Assembly (NCBI RefSeq): GCF_032362555.1
Contig: NC_083507.1
Location: 8,931,001-8,995,000, forward strand
From: Amyelois transitella
Taxonomy: Eukaryota > Arthropoda > Insecta > Lepidoptera > Pyralidae
Length of the DNA stretch: 64,000 nt
Direction: 5' to 3'
Positions 8,641 through 21,468 of the stretch are shown in pieces. Every line of letters starts with the position of its first letter. The stretch's first letter is position 1. Made by a program: the position numbers and the translations under genes. The notes beneath the pieces were generated by a model that made no database searches, was not told the origin of the DNA, and saw only the letters and a list, made by a program, of their open reading frames with translations.

Positions 8641-11600
8641 ATAAATTATAAAGATGCAGACTTCAGAAAAAAGTCAAGGAAAAGTCAACAAAATTCGGCA
8701 GTACTATGGGAACACTATCAAGAAATTTCATCGCTCTGCAATCTTGGAAAGATAATAACAATTATCAAATACAACGATTTTGAGTATGTTAAGTATGCTC
8801 AATGGATTTCAGATGGTATATTAGTGACGACTAGTAAGTGATTGGCAGACGACAAATAGCCGGTACTAATGGGCTTTACATATTGTTCTAGGTAATGGGC
8901 GTAGGAAACAAAATGTTGATTTTTTTTGATGAGTGTACGGCACGTAAAGATAATTTCTGGAAGAAATACGCAAATAAAGAAAAATTATATTGCGCGTATA
9001 AGTCGCTGCATTTCTTCTCTGTCTGCAGAATTTCCGTCTTGGTTACAATCCTTATTGCTTTGCTATATACAGTAACCATGGAAAACAGGATGTTCTGCAA
9101 TTTTGCCATAAACATACATATAAAACTGTTGCTTTCCTCTTTCGAGAGCTGAATTATTTTCCGGTGTGATTTCCCGGCATTATTAATGCATACTGTTAGT
9201 ACAATGCTTAACAAGCCATTGTTTGCGGTTGGTGCTCTGTGACTGGTGTTATATCATTTGATCATCACGTTTCATTCGGTTAAAACTAGTGATTTTAAAC
9301 CCTGATGCGGAGAATGGTTTATAACGTCAATACACTCGACCTATAAAAATTAAAAGGTTCCAAAGATCAGAAACAGGAGGCTGGATATTCAAATATAACT
9401 GTAAAGCTGTACACTATAAACGAACACAAAGCAAAGAAAAGGGTCTCACCGGTGAAAGAAACTTTATTTTCATATCATATAAAAGATCATATAAAATTTA
9501 AAAGACCTCTTAAATATTATGGAGTTGTAATTATTATAAGGCCTGTTTTAAAGGCGGATAAACTAGGGAGAAATCTAAACCAGGCAAAAGTACGATATCA
9601 TTACATCGTGTTAACAAATCTGAGTCACATGACAATGTGCGACAGATAGCAACACAATATAATACACTACATTTTAGATGGTACCTACTGAGGGTTAGCA
9701 ATTTAAAAGACCTTTGTACGACAGAACATGATGCCGATAGAAAATTACTACGTTTCAAACTTTAAATTCCCACAAAGAATGCTTTCATTTTAAAAGAGCG
9801 CTCTAAACCAGTGATATCAAGAATTTAAATGATCCAGTTCTCGGTAAAATCTTACAACTGTCAGGTAAGGACCATTGGCCCGGAGCAATTCGACAAAAGG
9901 CTTTCGTAAATTACGCTCCGTCCATCAAGAAAGACAACGCCATGTTATTTCTCCGCGTTTTTTATGCCTCGTGAATCTACTTAATAGTGTTCCGGGTAGT
10001 GAGTTTACTGGGGCAGGTACCCAGGTAGAAAGAAAAGGTCTATACAAAAAATAATTACGTAGGTTCGCCTTTGGTTGCCACAATTCTTTGAACCAATTTC
10101 AAAATTTCAAGCCTGTTTAAGCAACTTGGCGCTTCTTGATTTACGAAAATGTAGATAATAAAACAGTTTCAGTTATTGTTTTATTAAATAAAACTTTTTG
10201 TATTAAAAAAAAAAATAATTCAAAATTCAAAATTTAATTTTGTTTAATTTTAATAAATTTTGGAATATGTCGAGATAGTTATATACACTTATGTATGCCG
10301 GATAATGAGTTACTCGCTATCCCGCGTATCTTAGCAATAGATGCAAGTCAAATGTAAGTGCACCATAGAAACCTCAAAAATCAATTCTCGAACGTAACTA
10401 TTTTATATAAATATAGCAAGCTTACGCTAGTACTCAAGCAACATAAAAATTTTACTAAATTTAAAAGTGTTCCAGTTTGAATATTTTTAATCACTTTTAA
10501 ATTACAGAAGTTGTATAGATTTTCTGGTTTCTGATCTTATGCGCTTTAGTTAGGCTAATTAGCGTTTAATTCCTAAAATTTATTATGTAATAAAGCAGCC
10601 GATGACGATGTTACGACGTGATAGAATCTAGAAGCGTGAAAAACATTCATTCCTGCATTTATATTAATCGTAATTAGTTTTACTTTCGTTCTTTTTCTTT
10701 ATTACTATTTGCTACATATTAGTGTATACCACTTTTTTTTTATATTAACGGTTTTTATTATTTGACGATGTATAAGTAAGATGTACTCGTTAGTTTCGGC
10801 TCTATCTTTATACGTTTTTCTGCAATGAGAAAATATTTAATTTAACCACGTTAAATTTTGCGTATCAAAAGTTGTAGTGTAGGAACGATTTGCTCATGAA
10901 TACCATATTCCGCCATCATTTAATTTAAAAAAAAAACACGTATGAACTTTGATTCATCAAATATGCAACGCAAACACAGGAAAATTGACGCATTTGACCT
11001 CATTCCAGCGTTTACCTAAAACAAGACATTTCGTAGTAAACACATCTGACCTCTGTATCAATTTTCAATTCCAGATTTTCCTCAGAATATTTACATGTCT
11101 ACAAAATCCAGTGTTGCGATTTACATTATTTCGGCTGAATTAAGTTGCATCTTGTTATACGAACTCTTTTAGCTTATGGGGTGTTCGGGAAAAGAACATG
11201 AACTTTGTTATCAGAAACAGAAGAGAAAGAAGGAAAAAAGTGTTATTTTTTTTATAAAACAAATACCTTGACTAAGAAAGCACGGAATATATAAATAGGT
11301 AGTTTATTTTTTACTATAGTTTTATATTACAATTATGTAGCATAGTATTATGTTACAATTTATTTAATGGCTTAATCCAATTTTATTCAATTTATACGTA
11401 TCTGTTCTTTTTATACTGCAGCATTTAGTAAAAAAGAGCAATTAACATAATATATGTACCAATAATTAAATTCTGTATAAAAACTTATATGACATCTTGC
11501 CTCCATATTTTTCTGTAGTCATGATACGTTGCTCCATTCAAATGAATGTATGCGCTGTTCTGTCGCAGCCTGATGTTTCCAGATCATTATCCGAATACTA

Positions 11601-12243
11601 TCTGATGGAGAGCACTCGTGAGTTGAAGCAACCTCTTTGTAACATATAATAAAGGTAACATAGTACTGTCTTGATGTTTTATCTCGTAGGGTCTGCATGC
11701 GACGATAAAGAGTAACTCTTTGTGTACGGATAATTGTAGCTAAATCAATGAATAACTGATGTTGTCTTCCCATGGAGGTAAGGTATTGTATGCGCCTGCG
11801 CACATTCGCCGCCATTTTTCCCGTGTAAACTTCCGCATCGTATCGGAGGGCGTGTGAACGGCGAGGGTCGAGTAAACCGACCTAACGTAAGTTTCTTTGT
11901 TTAGCTCTTTTAAGGTAATGTGCTCAGTCATTTGCACCGGTAACCGAGGGGTTATGCGTTTGACTGTTGCAGTTATATTTTTTTTATTACAAAAACAGTA
12001 GGTTTTTCAACTTGTATTTCATACATAGTTTTCAATGCCGCGATGTATGATGTATTTGATGTAGAGTCAAATAACTGCAACCAATTACAGCAAAGTCGTA
12101 TCATGAAAGCTTATGATAACATCGAATCACGATTAAATCAATTTTTATTTAGACGATGGAATTGCATTTCAATGTTGTTCTGCAACTACGAATGACTATG
12201 TCTGAATCACAAACTCATAATGAAATACATAGTTACCAAAAGT
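8641..12243. other. Gene desert, part 1
   Basis: AT-rich DNA with no recognisable gene. Reading frames such as 8895-9152 and 9452-9649 look random in composition. The only stretch worth a note is the pair of overlapping minus-strand frames at 11519-11937, listed separately. Confidence 0.45.
11519..11937 (-). other. Unassigned pair of overlapping minus-strand reading frames
   Basis: One frame (11815-11519, 98 aa) begins MAANVRRRIQYL and is basic, with TLYRRMQTLRDKTSRQYY. A second frame (11937-11740, 65 aa) overlaps its start and contains KFTREKWRRM. The plus strand here holds a GC-richer patch (11790-11890). I do not recognise a family. Candidates are a worn transposon coding piece or chance frames. 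No splice sites join the two convincingly. Confidence 0.15.
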
Positions 12244-12244
12244 G

Positions 12245-12310
12245 ATATGTTGCCAGCCCATCGCCTAAAAGAAGAATCCCAAGTTTATTTTTAATTGAAT
12301 TTAAGTTAAT
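12245..12310 (-). repeat. Family B fragment
   Basis: Short piece of the reverse strand form: gccagcccatcgcctaaaag, then agaatcccaagtt and ttcccttatcc. Confidence 0.55.
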
Positions 12311-13219
12311 TCCCTTATCCTTATATGACTTTAACAATTTGCACGGAAATAAAAGCAACTGGAACACACTATGAAAACCCTTCCATTGGTAGTGTTTATA
12401 TAGGTACTATCAACTCCTTGACAGAGGAACAAAGCGGAGAATATTCCGAGTCAAAGCAGTAGCGGCTGATTGTCGCCAATTAGTTGTAATAACGGCCCTC
12501 TCAACTTGTACGTTGTAATTTGTTACCGAACACAGCTCACCGACATGGCTAACTCTTAGAATGATGAGAGTATAGAATTATCACTTAATTTTTCCGATGT
12601 GGTAGTTTTCGATTTTTGTCGTTTGTACTCCTTTCTGTTGTTACTTAGTTGCGTTTTTCCTAAGAATAACTTGATCTGACTAAACCGCAATTTGGCATCG
12701 GGGAAATAAGTGGTGTTTTTGAAAAAAGTACCTAAACAAGCTTGATCGAGTTTTGAATACCTATATGCGATACCTTATTGTCGAATTTGTAAGCGCTCTT
12801 TAAAAATCGTCCATTCTGTGTCATGCTTCTTGACTGCGACGTACTGCTAAGATTTATGTGTGAAATGCCCGGGGTCGATGCCACCGGCTACTGGACTTAC
12901 CCAGGGCTGTCCTACATGTCTTAATGGGATTTTGATTGACGTTTTTATCTGATTCTCAGATATTATAAGTGTTGATCTTAAACTAAAGACTGTAAGAATA
13001 CTGCGTCGTGCCGTGGTTGCAGATTACAGAGAATTGACTATCTTAACTTTAATGTAACTATTATATGATTTTAAAATAAAGAGTACCTACCTGATACGAC
13101 ATGGTATTTTCTTGCAAACTTCTCTCACCTTTTCTGCCAATTGAAATTGATATTTGAAATTTGGCATTCCTTATGTAGCATAGGGGTGCACACAAGTTTT
13201 TTCAGGAATGGCATTTGGC
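12311..13219. other. Intergenic DNA without recognised features
   Basis: AT-rich. A modest GC patch at 12865-12920 (ccggggtcgatgccaccggc) has no recognised role. Confidence 0.45.
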
Positions 13220-13350
13220 TCCTTGATAGAATTGAGATCCAAATAGTGACAGGTTGCTTGCCTAAAAGCCTAAAAGAAGAATCTCAAGTTTATAACCCTA
13301 TCCCTTAGTCGCCTTTTGCAATATCTATGGGAATGAGACTGAGTCTTCCG
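13220..13350 (-). repeat. Family B fragment
   Basis: Reverse-strand copy with ttgatagaattgagatcc, tagtgacaggttgc, agaagaatctcaagttt and cctatcccttagtcgccttt. It lacks the TATG tail. Confidence 0.75.
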
Positions 13351-13679
13351 ATGTAAAGAATCTAACCCATTATACAATTTGAGAAAGTCACCTAGCATCT
13401 ATATTATCTTATTAACCTTAGTATTAATAAGACATGGACTGACTGATTGAATGACATAACGTTCAGTCTCAACCGCTGGGTCTATATAGACTTGAAATAT
13501 GGCTTGTTTCCGTCCTTCCTCCTCCCTTTCTTTTTGCAGCCACAAAAGAGGATTTCCAGAAATTTCTACGGTTTGACGCAGCCAGAACCGTGGGTGTACC
13601 TTTCAATTTTTTATTATATTTTTTTCTTTTAAAAAAATTCTTAAATCTGGTGTTCTTAATTGTATGTATAAAACTTAAA

Positions 13680-13860
13680 TGCGTACATACATATAATTAC
13701 GTCTTCATCCCTAACGGGCTAGTCGGAGACAACAGTCTCGCAAAGACTGAAAGACTTCGTTCAGCTGCATGGCTTTATGTTGGAATTGAGATCCAATCAG
13801 TGACAGTTTGCTATACACCATCACCTACAAGAATCTCTAAGTCGCCTTTTATGAAACTTT
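13680..13860 (-). repeat. Family B retroposon copy
   Basis: The reverse-strand tail acatacatata is followed by cgtcttcatccctaacggg, aacagtctcgcaaagactg, gttcagctgcatggc and taagtcgccttttatg. About 330 bp separate it from the previous fragment in the same orientation. Confidence 0.7.
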
Positions 13861-14760
13861 ATATCTTTAAATCACTTATAAAGTTACGGATTTATAAATA
13901 ATAAATTATTATATTATTAGGCTATAAGTAACTCGTATGGCAAATTTAAGTGGCCCTGGCAAGTTACGTGGCAGCCCTGCGCAACGGGTTTTGTTTATGA
14001 AGTGATGGTAATTGGTAACTTGCAACAATGTGCATCGTATTGTACATTACCACACTTTAAAGCCTGCATTGCGTCGGATCGCATGAACTGAGAATAAAGC
14101 TAGGCTTAATAATCCTAGAGAATGGAGTTTCACAATTTATATTTGTGCGAATTATATCTAGTCAAATGATTGCACTACCAGTATTACCTACGAGTATATT
14201 TCTTTAGTTAATTTTCTGTACTTCATAAGCATCTTATTTAATTTTGAAGCATTTGCGTCATAGAATAACTGGGGACCTGTGAAGATGATTGACGACTACG
14301 ACCACTCTGTCAAGAGTGAATAAAAGAACAAATAGGAATTATACCCAAATGGGAATATGGTGAGGAGCGCAGACAAGATTTGCTAAACCATCTTATCTGT
14401 GTGTCAATGTTCTCTACTAGGTAGAAGTCCTCTACGGTTTTAACAATTCGATGTTTATTCCAGCACGCGTAAATTGATCCTCTTAAACGAGAAATGACTG
14501 CAGTTATCAGAATACGATTTGAACATCCAATACATTGTGGTTTACACGGCATTACGTGGACGTGAGGACTTGAGAGGCATTTCTTATGATTGAGCGGGTA
14601 ATCACCATTGATTGTTGTATATTGTCGTAGGTACTTATTGGCTCTCAACTTGGTCGACTCGTGTTAATGTGCACTTTATTAACCCCCAATAAGGAACGGG
14701 GTGTTATGAGTTTGTGTCACATTATGGTATGTATGTCGATTTTGATCGTAAAAGCCAAAT
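13861..14760. other. Intergenic DNA without recognised features
   Basis: I find no gene. The minus-strand frame at 14310-14648 has no family resemblance. A miR-279-like seed on the minus strand near 14150 lacks a hairpin (see rejected items). Confidence 0.45.
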
Positions 14761-14768
14761 AAACAAAC

Positions 14769-14805
14769 AATCTTTTACAATATCTATCTAATATTGTAAA
14801 AGATT
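14769..14805. repeat. Perfect short hairpin
   Basis: Two perfect 15-bp arms (aatcttttacaatat at 14769-14783 and its reverse complement at 14791-14805) flank a 7-nt spacer, ctatcta. It is not near any gene model. Confidence 0.8.
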
Positions 14806-14882
14806 AGTAATACATAACATAAATATGGTGAACGAAAATTGTATATATAAAACAGAGAATATTTTGATAATCTCTGAAAGTC

Positions 14883-14990
14883 CTCCAACCCCCTTAGCAT
14901 AGCACGCGCGACGCCGTTTTCATCGCGCGAAAATCTATCCCGCTCCACGTCATTATAAAAAGCGAAACAGCGATAGTTTTTTTGTTATCG
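14883..14990. mobile_element. MITE-like element, partial copy
   Basis: It shares with the copy at 53866-54009 the motifs ttagcatagcacgcgcg (there gtagcatagcaggtgcg), cacgtcattataaaaagcg and gcgaaacagcgatagttttt. Only the left half is preserved, so its right terminus is missing. Confidence 0.6.
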
Positions 14991-17324
14991 AAGGGGAAAT
15001 CCTTTTTACGGACTACCCCCCGGGTCCATTTCACCACGATGTCCTCTGCCTGCCCGGCGCGTTTGTGCCGGGAATCTTGCTGTTATGGGAAATGATTGCT
15101 GGCCGCCCTTTCCATCCCAGGGTATTATTAAGTAAGTATCTACGTATCCGATTTGAATGCTCTGCACCATAAATAGCTGACTTCCTTAGATGATATTAAA
15201 AAATATTACAGTCGAAATGAGAACTACTTCCTTTTTTGAAGTCGGGTAAAAATAACTTGGATTGCTATCACACGAAGTAGGTTAGTAAAATACAGTCAAA
15301 TTTGAGCTTGCTCTGCAAAACCTTATTTTACGCAATCAAAACATGAATCATGTGCTTATTTACAATTACAGCGATGTTACCACATACGAGTATACCTACC
15401 CAGAGTTATTTACGCCAAAACTAGTGAGGGTACAAAAATAATGCTCGCCATGCATCATTCGCTAAAGATTCGCCATGTATCTTCTCACTCTTGAAATCGC
15501 CGCTTGGAACAAAGATGTGCTGATGTTGAACTATTTGGAGATCGAAAAACCGGGTTTATTGTGTGGCCTGGTTTCGTCTTTCCTCCAATGGTAATAGGTA
15601 CTTTATTTCATGAGAACGCTCTATTTTGTACTTCGTCTTGCTCTCTGCTTTTTTTACTAACGCACGACAGATGAAACCGCATGGCAGGATAATTTCGAAA
15701 CACGGTTATCAAATGCTTAAAAGACTTTTTAAATCAAAATATCGATAATCCGAATGTAGATCCAGGGAAAACTAAGAATTTTGTTTGTGAATTAAATAAA
15801 TGAATTGATCGAAATAAAGCTTATTATCGTATTTCTACAACCTTACCTCTGCACTCTTTGTGTTGGTTGTTTTGTTTCCCATCCAACTAAATCTGATCCG
15901 AAGCAGTATCATAACAATGGCTACCCTTTGTTTTATCAGCATTCTTTATAATGTCTTATTTCGTCATTGCAGTTATCAAAATAAATGCCAAACTTGCAAA
16001 ATATATTTCATTTTCTACCTATTTAACAATTTTTAGCCCATCATGTGGTGCAACTTAATTTTTAATTATTTGATTGGAGTTAATGGATAACATTTTTAAT
16101 TTTTGATCAAATAATCAGGAAATCGAAGCCGATGAATATCCAAGCTTGATTTGAAAATACCGCAAACATAAAAAACCCATGTCGGTCTAACACATCTCGA
16201 AAGACTTGAACCTAAACCTAAGGCGCATTCAAAAGATCTACTAATAAATCGTATAAAATACGCATCATAATCTAAAAACTAGTGTTACAGGTAGATGTTT
16301 TCCGAGCGATCTAACATCTAAGCCTTATATGAGCAGGTAGTAATCCAAATAAGTATACGTGAATCGTTGTTCTGTGGTTCGAAACAGGTTAATATAAGTC
16401 CGTCCATACAAAGCCGTGAGGTCAGTTAACTTTGTACAGGAAAGAGAATAATAGAATTTAATTGTTTTAAATACTGATTCGAATATTTGTAACTAGTTTT
16501 GTGTCTGTAAAAACCGACTGGTATATATGCACAGTCTGAACGTGGGCACAAAAAAAAGAAAGTAAGTATAGAAATATACCAAGAAAATTACGTATACATA
16601 ATAACGAAATGAGTGATGAGTGAGAGAAGTAGGTACCTACCTAAAATATAATTGTTGACTTAGTGTCTAAAAGACTACGAACATAATAATAATCCATGCA
16701 CTACGCTACCCCACATAACAGAAATTCGGAAGCAGACCAAGGAACACTTGCAAGTGGCACTATGAATAGCTATAATATATTTGAAAATATAAACTTGTAA
16801 GGGGCTTGTTAGAGCTTTAACGTGGGACTTGTACTCTTAATAGGCATTTGCTTCTTAATTATCTTTCTGTAAACTCTTTATTTTGCACCTCTAGGACTTT
16901 GACTCGAATCGACGTAATTGCTGAGAGATAGGTATGCGAGTGCAATTACGAACGTAGGCGCATAGCTGTGACCTAAAAACTGATGCTGAAAGCTGTGAAG
17001 ATAGAGTGCAATGCCACTTTCAAGGGCGCTGGTGCAATCCTGTTTACGCGCATTCGAATCCAATTTTCTTAGAGGCGGTCTGCAATCTACAATCATTATT
17101 TTTGCAAAGACAAATCCATTTCTGCCTGCGGTACGTGACTGGTGGGTAATGAGAGGTAATGGCGGTTGAGTCGGTGCTGTCATTACGGCGCGGCCGCGTG
17201 CGCCTGCGCAGCGAGGCTCGGGCGGGCCTCAGATACTCCTTGCAATTCAGCGCCGGTCACGATTGCCGATGACTTGTGTTGTGATTGTGACACTGTTGCA
17301 TTTTATAATGTGTCTAAGATACAT
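14991..17324. other. Gene desert, part 2, with one GC-richer patch
   Basis: No gene is recognised. At 15010-15120 a patch around ccgggaatcttgctgttatg and aaatgattgctggccgccct stands out from the AT-rich surroundings and could be a conserved enhancer. The rest is plain AT-rich DNA. Confidence 0.4.
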
Positions 17325-17405
17325 ACATACATAAAATCACGCCCTTTTCGCGGAGGGGTAGGCAGAGACTACATCTTTCCACTTGCCACGATCTCTGCAT
17401 AACTT
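17325..17405 (-). repeat. Family A LINE 3' end, reverse orientation
   Basis: The tail catacatacataaaatcacg is followed by gcggaggggtaggcagagac and cttgccacgatctctgca. This is the reverse complement of the family A terminus. Confidence 0.8.
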
Positions 17406-17577
17406 CCTTCGTTAATATGTCTAAGTATATAAATTGCAAGTGCAAAATTAATGAATTTTCATCATAGTGCCATTGCCATTGTGCGAATTCCATTTAAATA
17501 GATATGTAGGTACTATTTCCAAGCTGCTAATGAACAGTTAGACATATAGAATTTAAATGGAATGTGATCTATACATA

Positions 17578-17770
17578 AAACGGTAAAAATATTTTGTCGA
17601 TTAGATTTACATTAAGTATTTTTGACTGAAATGGATAGAGGGACACTTAAAATGAATAATAGAAAGCAAAAATATTTTTTTTTAATTTCTTGTCTGTCTG
17701 TATTATGATCACGATTATCTCCGAAAGTACTGAACCGATTTACTTGAAACTTTCACCAATTGCTTTGTTT
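17578..17770 (+). repeat. Transposon remnant related to 18446-18604
   Basis: It contains aaaacggtaaaaatattttg, ttgactgaaatggatagag and ttgtctgtctgtat, all repeated in order at 18446-18604. It also carries tactgaaccgatttacttga, a phrase common in Lepidopteran non-autonomous elements. Confidence 0.6.
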
Positions 17771-18055
17771 TAACTCAGAACAACATTTAAAGTTTGTTTC
17801 ATTAAAATTGGTTCGCTAAAAAAAAAAGATATCGACATTTGAATGAACTCAAGGCATGAATTTGCCAGCAAATAAGTTACGAAATTTAAAATTTTAAGGC
17901 ATTTATTATTGTACGACAGCATAATACCTATAACATATGAATATAAGTGAAAATCAGTTTGATAATATTCTGGTTTTGCCGCACATAACATGCGTAATTC
18001 TCACGTAAAAAGATTTTTGGTTTGTTAGTCTACTACCGTGTGGTTCCGGCACCAA

Positions 18056-18265
18056 TACAAAAAGAAAAGGACCACTCCATCTCTTTCAAATATGATAGGC
18101 TTACAAACTTGGGATTCTTTTTTAGGCGATGGACGAGCAACCTATTACTATTTGAATCTCAATTCTATCATTAAGCCAAATAGCTGAACGTGGCCATTCA
18201 GTCTTTTCAAGCTTGTTGGCTCTGTCTACCCCGCAAGGGATACAGACGTGACCATATGTAGTCTA
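18056..18265 (+). repeat. Family B retroposon copy
   Basis: The copy runs from aaaggaccactccatctct through gggattcttttttaggcga, aatagctgaacgtggccatt and ggctctgtctaccccgcaag to gtgaccatatgta. The gtcgtaaaaggcgactaagg part has been lost. Confidence 0.85.
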
Positions 18266-18283
18266 CTTTAACTTCTACGCCAT

Positions 18284-18365
18284 CGCAACGGCCTCGATGG
18301 TCCAGTGGTTGGTGCGTGAGACTGTTAAGTTGGCGGTCTAAGTTCGAGCCCCAACAAAACAAGAT
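18284..18365 (+). repeat. tRNA-like SINE head
   Basis: An A box (tggtccagtggttgg) and a B box (agttcgagcccc) lie 38 nt apart, as in tRNA-derived RNA polymerase III promoters. The arms do not fold into a full cloverleaf, and A-rich DNA follows. A true tRNA gene is therefore unlikely. Confidence 0.5.
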
Positions 18366-18445
18366 AATTTTTTAATCAAAAATTTTTTTTTTGTGTTGTT
18401 TGAGTATTTTATTTAAAAAAAACTGAAATTCAAAATACTACATGT

Positions 18446-18604
18446 AATAAAACGGTAAAAATATTTTGTCTGTACATTTAATATTTTGACTGAAATGGAT
18501 AGAGAATTTTTTTTTTTACATTTTTGTCTGTCTGTTTGTATGTGACTGTATGATCAAGATTCAACTCGAAATTTACGCGGACGAAATCGCGGGCGACAGC
18601 TAGT
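18446..18604 (+). mobile_element. Helitron-like non-autonomous element, 3' part
   Basis: After motifs shared with 17578-17770 the element ends gcgggcgacagctagt. That CTAGT-type terminus is typical of Lepidopteran Helitron-related repeats and also occurs at 50345 (gccgggacagctagta). The replication-hairpin part is not clear, so the class is tentative. Confidence 0.45.
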
Positions 18605-20794
18605 ATTTAAATAAAATTGATGTACAGAGAGTGTACCTACCGATTTTTAATTTGATTTTCCTTCTACCACCAACGAAAAAGTGTTTGACTAAAAAATCCT
18701 AAGCAAATTCATCCGATTTGCTTGGTTGCTACAATGACAGAGATTGAGAACAGTTATAATTCTGGTGGCATCTATGCTATAAATAAATATCTACCTACCT
18801 ATTCAGGAGCATGAAATTCAATGTAAGTAGTTGCTTCTAAGCTGGTTAGAAGGGTAAATTAAGAATACAAGTAGATCACGTTGCCCACCAAATTGGTAAG
18901 TTTGTGTAGTAATTATAAATAGGCACTTACTTAGGTACGTATGAAAATAAAGTCCACCAAATGCAAAAAAAAGTATTAAGTAACATTAAAAATTTAGATA
19001 TATTATAATTGCTGACTTTTAATTTCAAATCTGGTAATGCTGCAATAAAAACTAATTTTAATCGACAGCATTTGCAACGTCTCCATAACCTTAAATTAGG
19101 TCTAGTATCACGATACAAAAAGGGTATCTAATGGATAAAGTAAATGGATAAATAACGGAAACAAGATCATGCGACAATACGGTTCGTAAGTGGAATTCAA
19201 ACGGGTTAACGAAGCGGTGGGAGGGCGATAGGTTCTGCCGGCTGCTCCAGATACCCAATTGAGCTGATTAATTGGTGAGCGGACCACAGACTTATCCTTG
19301 GCTTATCGGGTTATCTTGGAGCTAGCGTGGATAACCAATTGAGACACGCATGTAGTATTATATAAATCATTCAAGACATATTTTGTTTTATTGGAAAATT
19401 CAGAACTTAGCAAAAAAATAAATACATTTCACAGAAAACTTTAACATCTTAATCAAGAAAAAATTTAAAGATAATTAAATAGTCTAAATAGACAATTTAT
19501 TTATCTTTAAAACACAATTTATATTATTTTTTTAATTATTTCATTCAAAATGTCCTATGCGGCAGTAAACAACTTTGTGAAATGAGGAAAATAGATTATA
19601 GGTAGGCGATATTATAAGAATATGTTCTGTTCTGAGGTATAAAAGATACTGCTTGATTAGTCAAATAACTATTTGACATTTTTATACAGATAGTATTTAA
19701 TTGAAGTACCATAAAGCTAGCGAATTAGCTTGATAATTAAACAAATATTTGTACACCATTTTTTAGTTTTTCTTTAGGCATCTTGGGGATGGAAAATCAT
19801 CCAAGAAAATCTATTAAAATCCTCAGGCATGTACTTTTCTCTAGTAAAATTTATTGTCATATAAATCATAACGTCAATTTTAAGCTAAAATCTAGCCAAT
19901 TGGACCATGTACGAGTAAGTGGTCGATAATCACGATTTCCCTCGGACCCCCGTTATGCTTTCTCGTCAAATTGCATGAAATGTTTGCCCCGTACTTACAT
20001 TTTACGTAAGCGACGATTCCATCGTTGCGTAACTAGCCGGCGACAATTCGCTGGCCATTGTGCGTGTCGCCTGTCCACGGTTCCATTGACTTCAGCGGGC
20101 CTCGGGTAGGGTTAACACCAGCCACCGATATATGCAAATATCGCAATTCGTGTTCTAATGTCAAAAAGCTAACTCCACCAAGCTTTGAAACGCTTAGGGA
20201 AACTAAAAACCTGCAAAAAAAGAAAAGACTGCAATGCCAATGTCATCACATCAAAAAACTTTTAGGAGTTGGTTTCCAAGCAAGGTTGGGTTTCCCTTTT
20301 TAAAGACCCAGGGTCACGGAGATCAAATGGGAGTAACTTCATTTTTATCAAACCCACTCCAGAAACTGAGTCCCCTAGGTACTCCCTTGAGAGGATACAG
20401 CTAGAACAATCGCCAGGCAGATGATTGCTTTACTGTATTCTCATATTTAGAAATGATAACCCTATCCCTGGTTCCCGTGGACTATGATGTCGTTGCGTCA
20501 CGCAGGGTGCTCACTGCAAGAGTGACAAATTAAATATTTCTACTAAATGAACTCTAAATGTAGATACGTAGAGCTTCATATCATATGAGTGCGCGATGGA
20601 ATATTAGCATGCCATGCTTGTGCTAATGACGGTATGTACAAAAGCGTAAGTTCCTGTTAATGCTGAAGGGACTTTGTTGGTAGTTGGTACCTACATCGAT
20701 GAAGATTAAAGCTATAATTACAAAGCCAGAAAATATAATCAGGCGATAAAAACCATTTGGGTAACGTAAAGATAGCAAACAACAAGTGCTTTAG
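18605..20794. other. Gene desert, part 3
   Basis: I recognise no gene or known repeat. A moderately GC-rich patch at 19200-19330 and another at 20030-20115 interrupt AT-rich DNA. Confidence 0.4.
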
Positions 20795-20940
20795 ATATAC
20801 ATACTTAAATGTAATCTTGTCCTTATCCCTTACGGGGTAGACTGAGTCAGACTGAACAGTCTCGAAAATACTTATTGGTCACATTCAGCTGTTTAGCTAA
20901 ATTATGGAATTGGGATTCTAATAGGTAAGTAAGTACTTTA
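20795..20940 (-). repeat. Family B retroposon copy
   Basis: Reverse copy with tacatactt, cttatcccttacggggtag, gaacagtctcgaaaatact and cacattcagctgtttagct. It ends after gggattcta. Confidence 0.7.
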
Positions 20941-21324
20941 GGTTTGCAAATTAGGTGAGACATTTTAATACGGAGGTTGTTCATATCTATGAAAAAAGGT
21001 TACCAAAGCTAAAAATTGATGTTTTTATAGACTTACCCCAAAGTGCTGTTCTTTTTCAAAATACTCGGATGAGCAAATAAATCATTCGCCGAATGTAAGT
21101 TAAATCTAAAATTGTGGTGTGCTGAACGCTGGATTCAAATAATATATTTTTCTTTTGATCTCATGAGTCATGTAGACCCCTACTATTATAATAATTTTCG
21201 TAAACGACTTGAAACCTAGTCGTCCGTCAAAGTAATGAGGTGGCCGTTTCTGAGAAGCGGCGAACGAACTCTCTGGACACTTCAGCTTGTGGACTTTGTG
21301 TGTAATGAATTGGAAGTGAGGTTT

Positions 21325-21465
21325 TTATATACATACACAAACTACATTTTTATCCTTGACGGGACAGAAAGAGCCAGTAGCTACAATACTCGGACGCCAC
21401 GTTTATCTTGGTTTAATGATGGAATTGAGATTCCAAGAGAGTGGCAGGTTGCTCGCTAGCCTAAT
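21325..21465 (-). repeat. Family B retroposon copy
   Basis: Reverse copy with atacatacacaaac, tatccttgacgggac, aatgatggaattgagattcc and gtggcaggttgctcgctag. It abuts the family C copy starting at 21469. Confidence 0.65.
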
Positions 21466-21468
21466 GCT

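Noticed and set aside
14140..14170. A miR-279-like seed (TTGACTAGATATAATTC) on the minus strand
   Set aside because: The flanking sequence does not fold into a miRNA-like hairpin, and the match ends after the seed.
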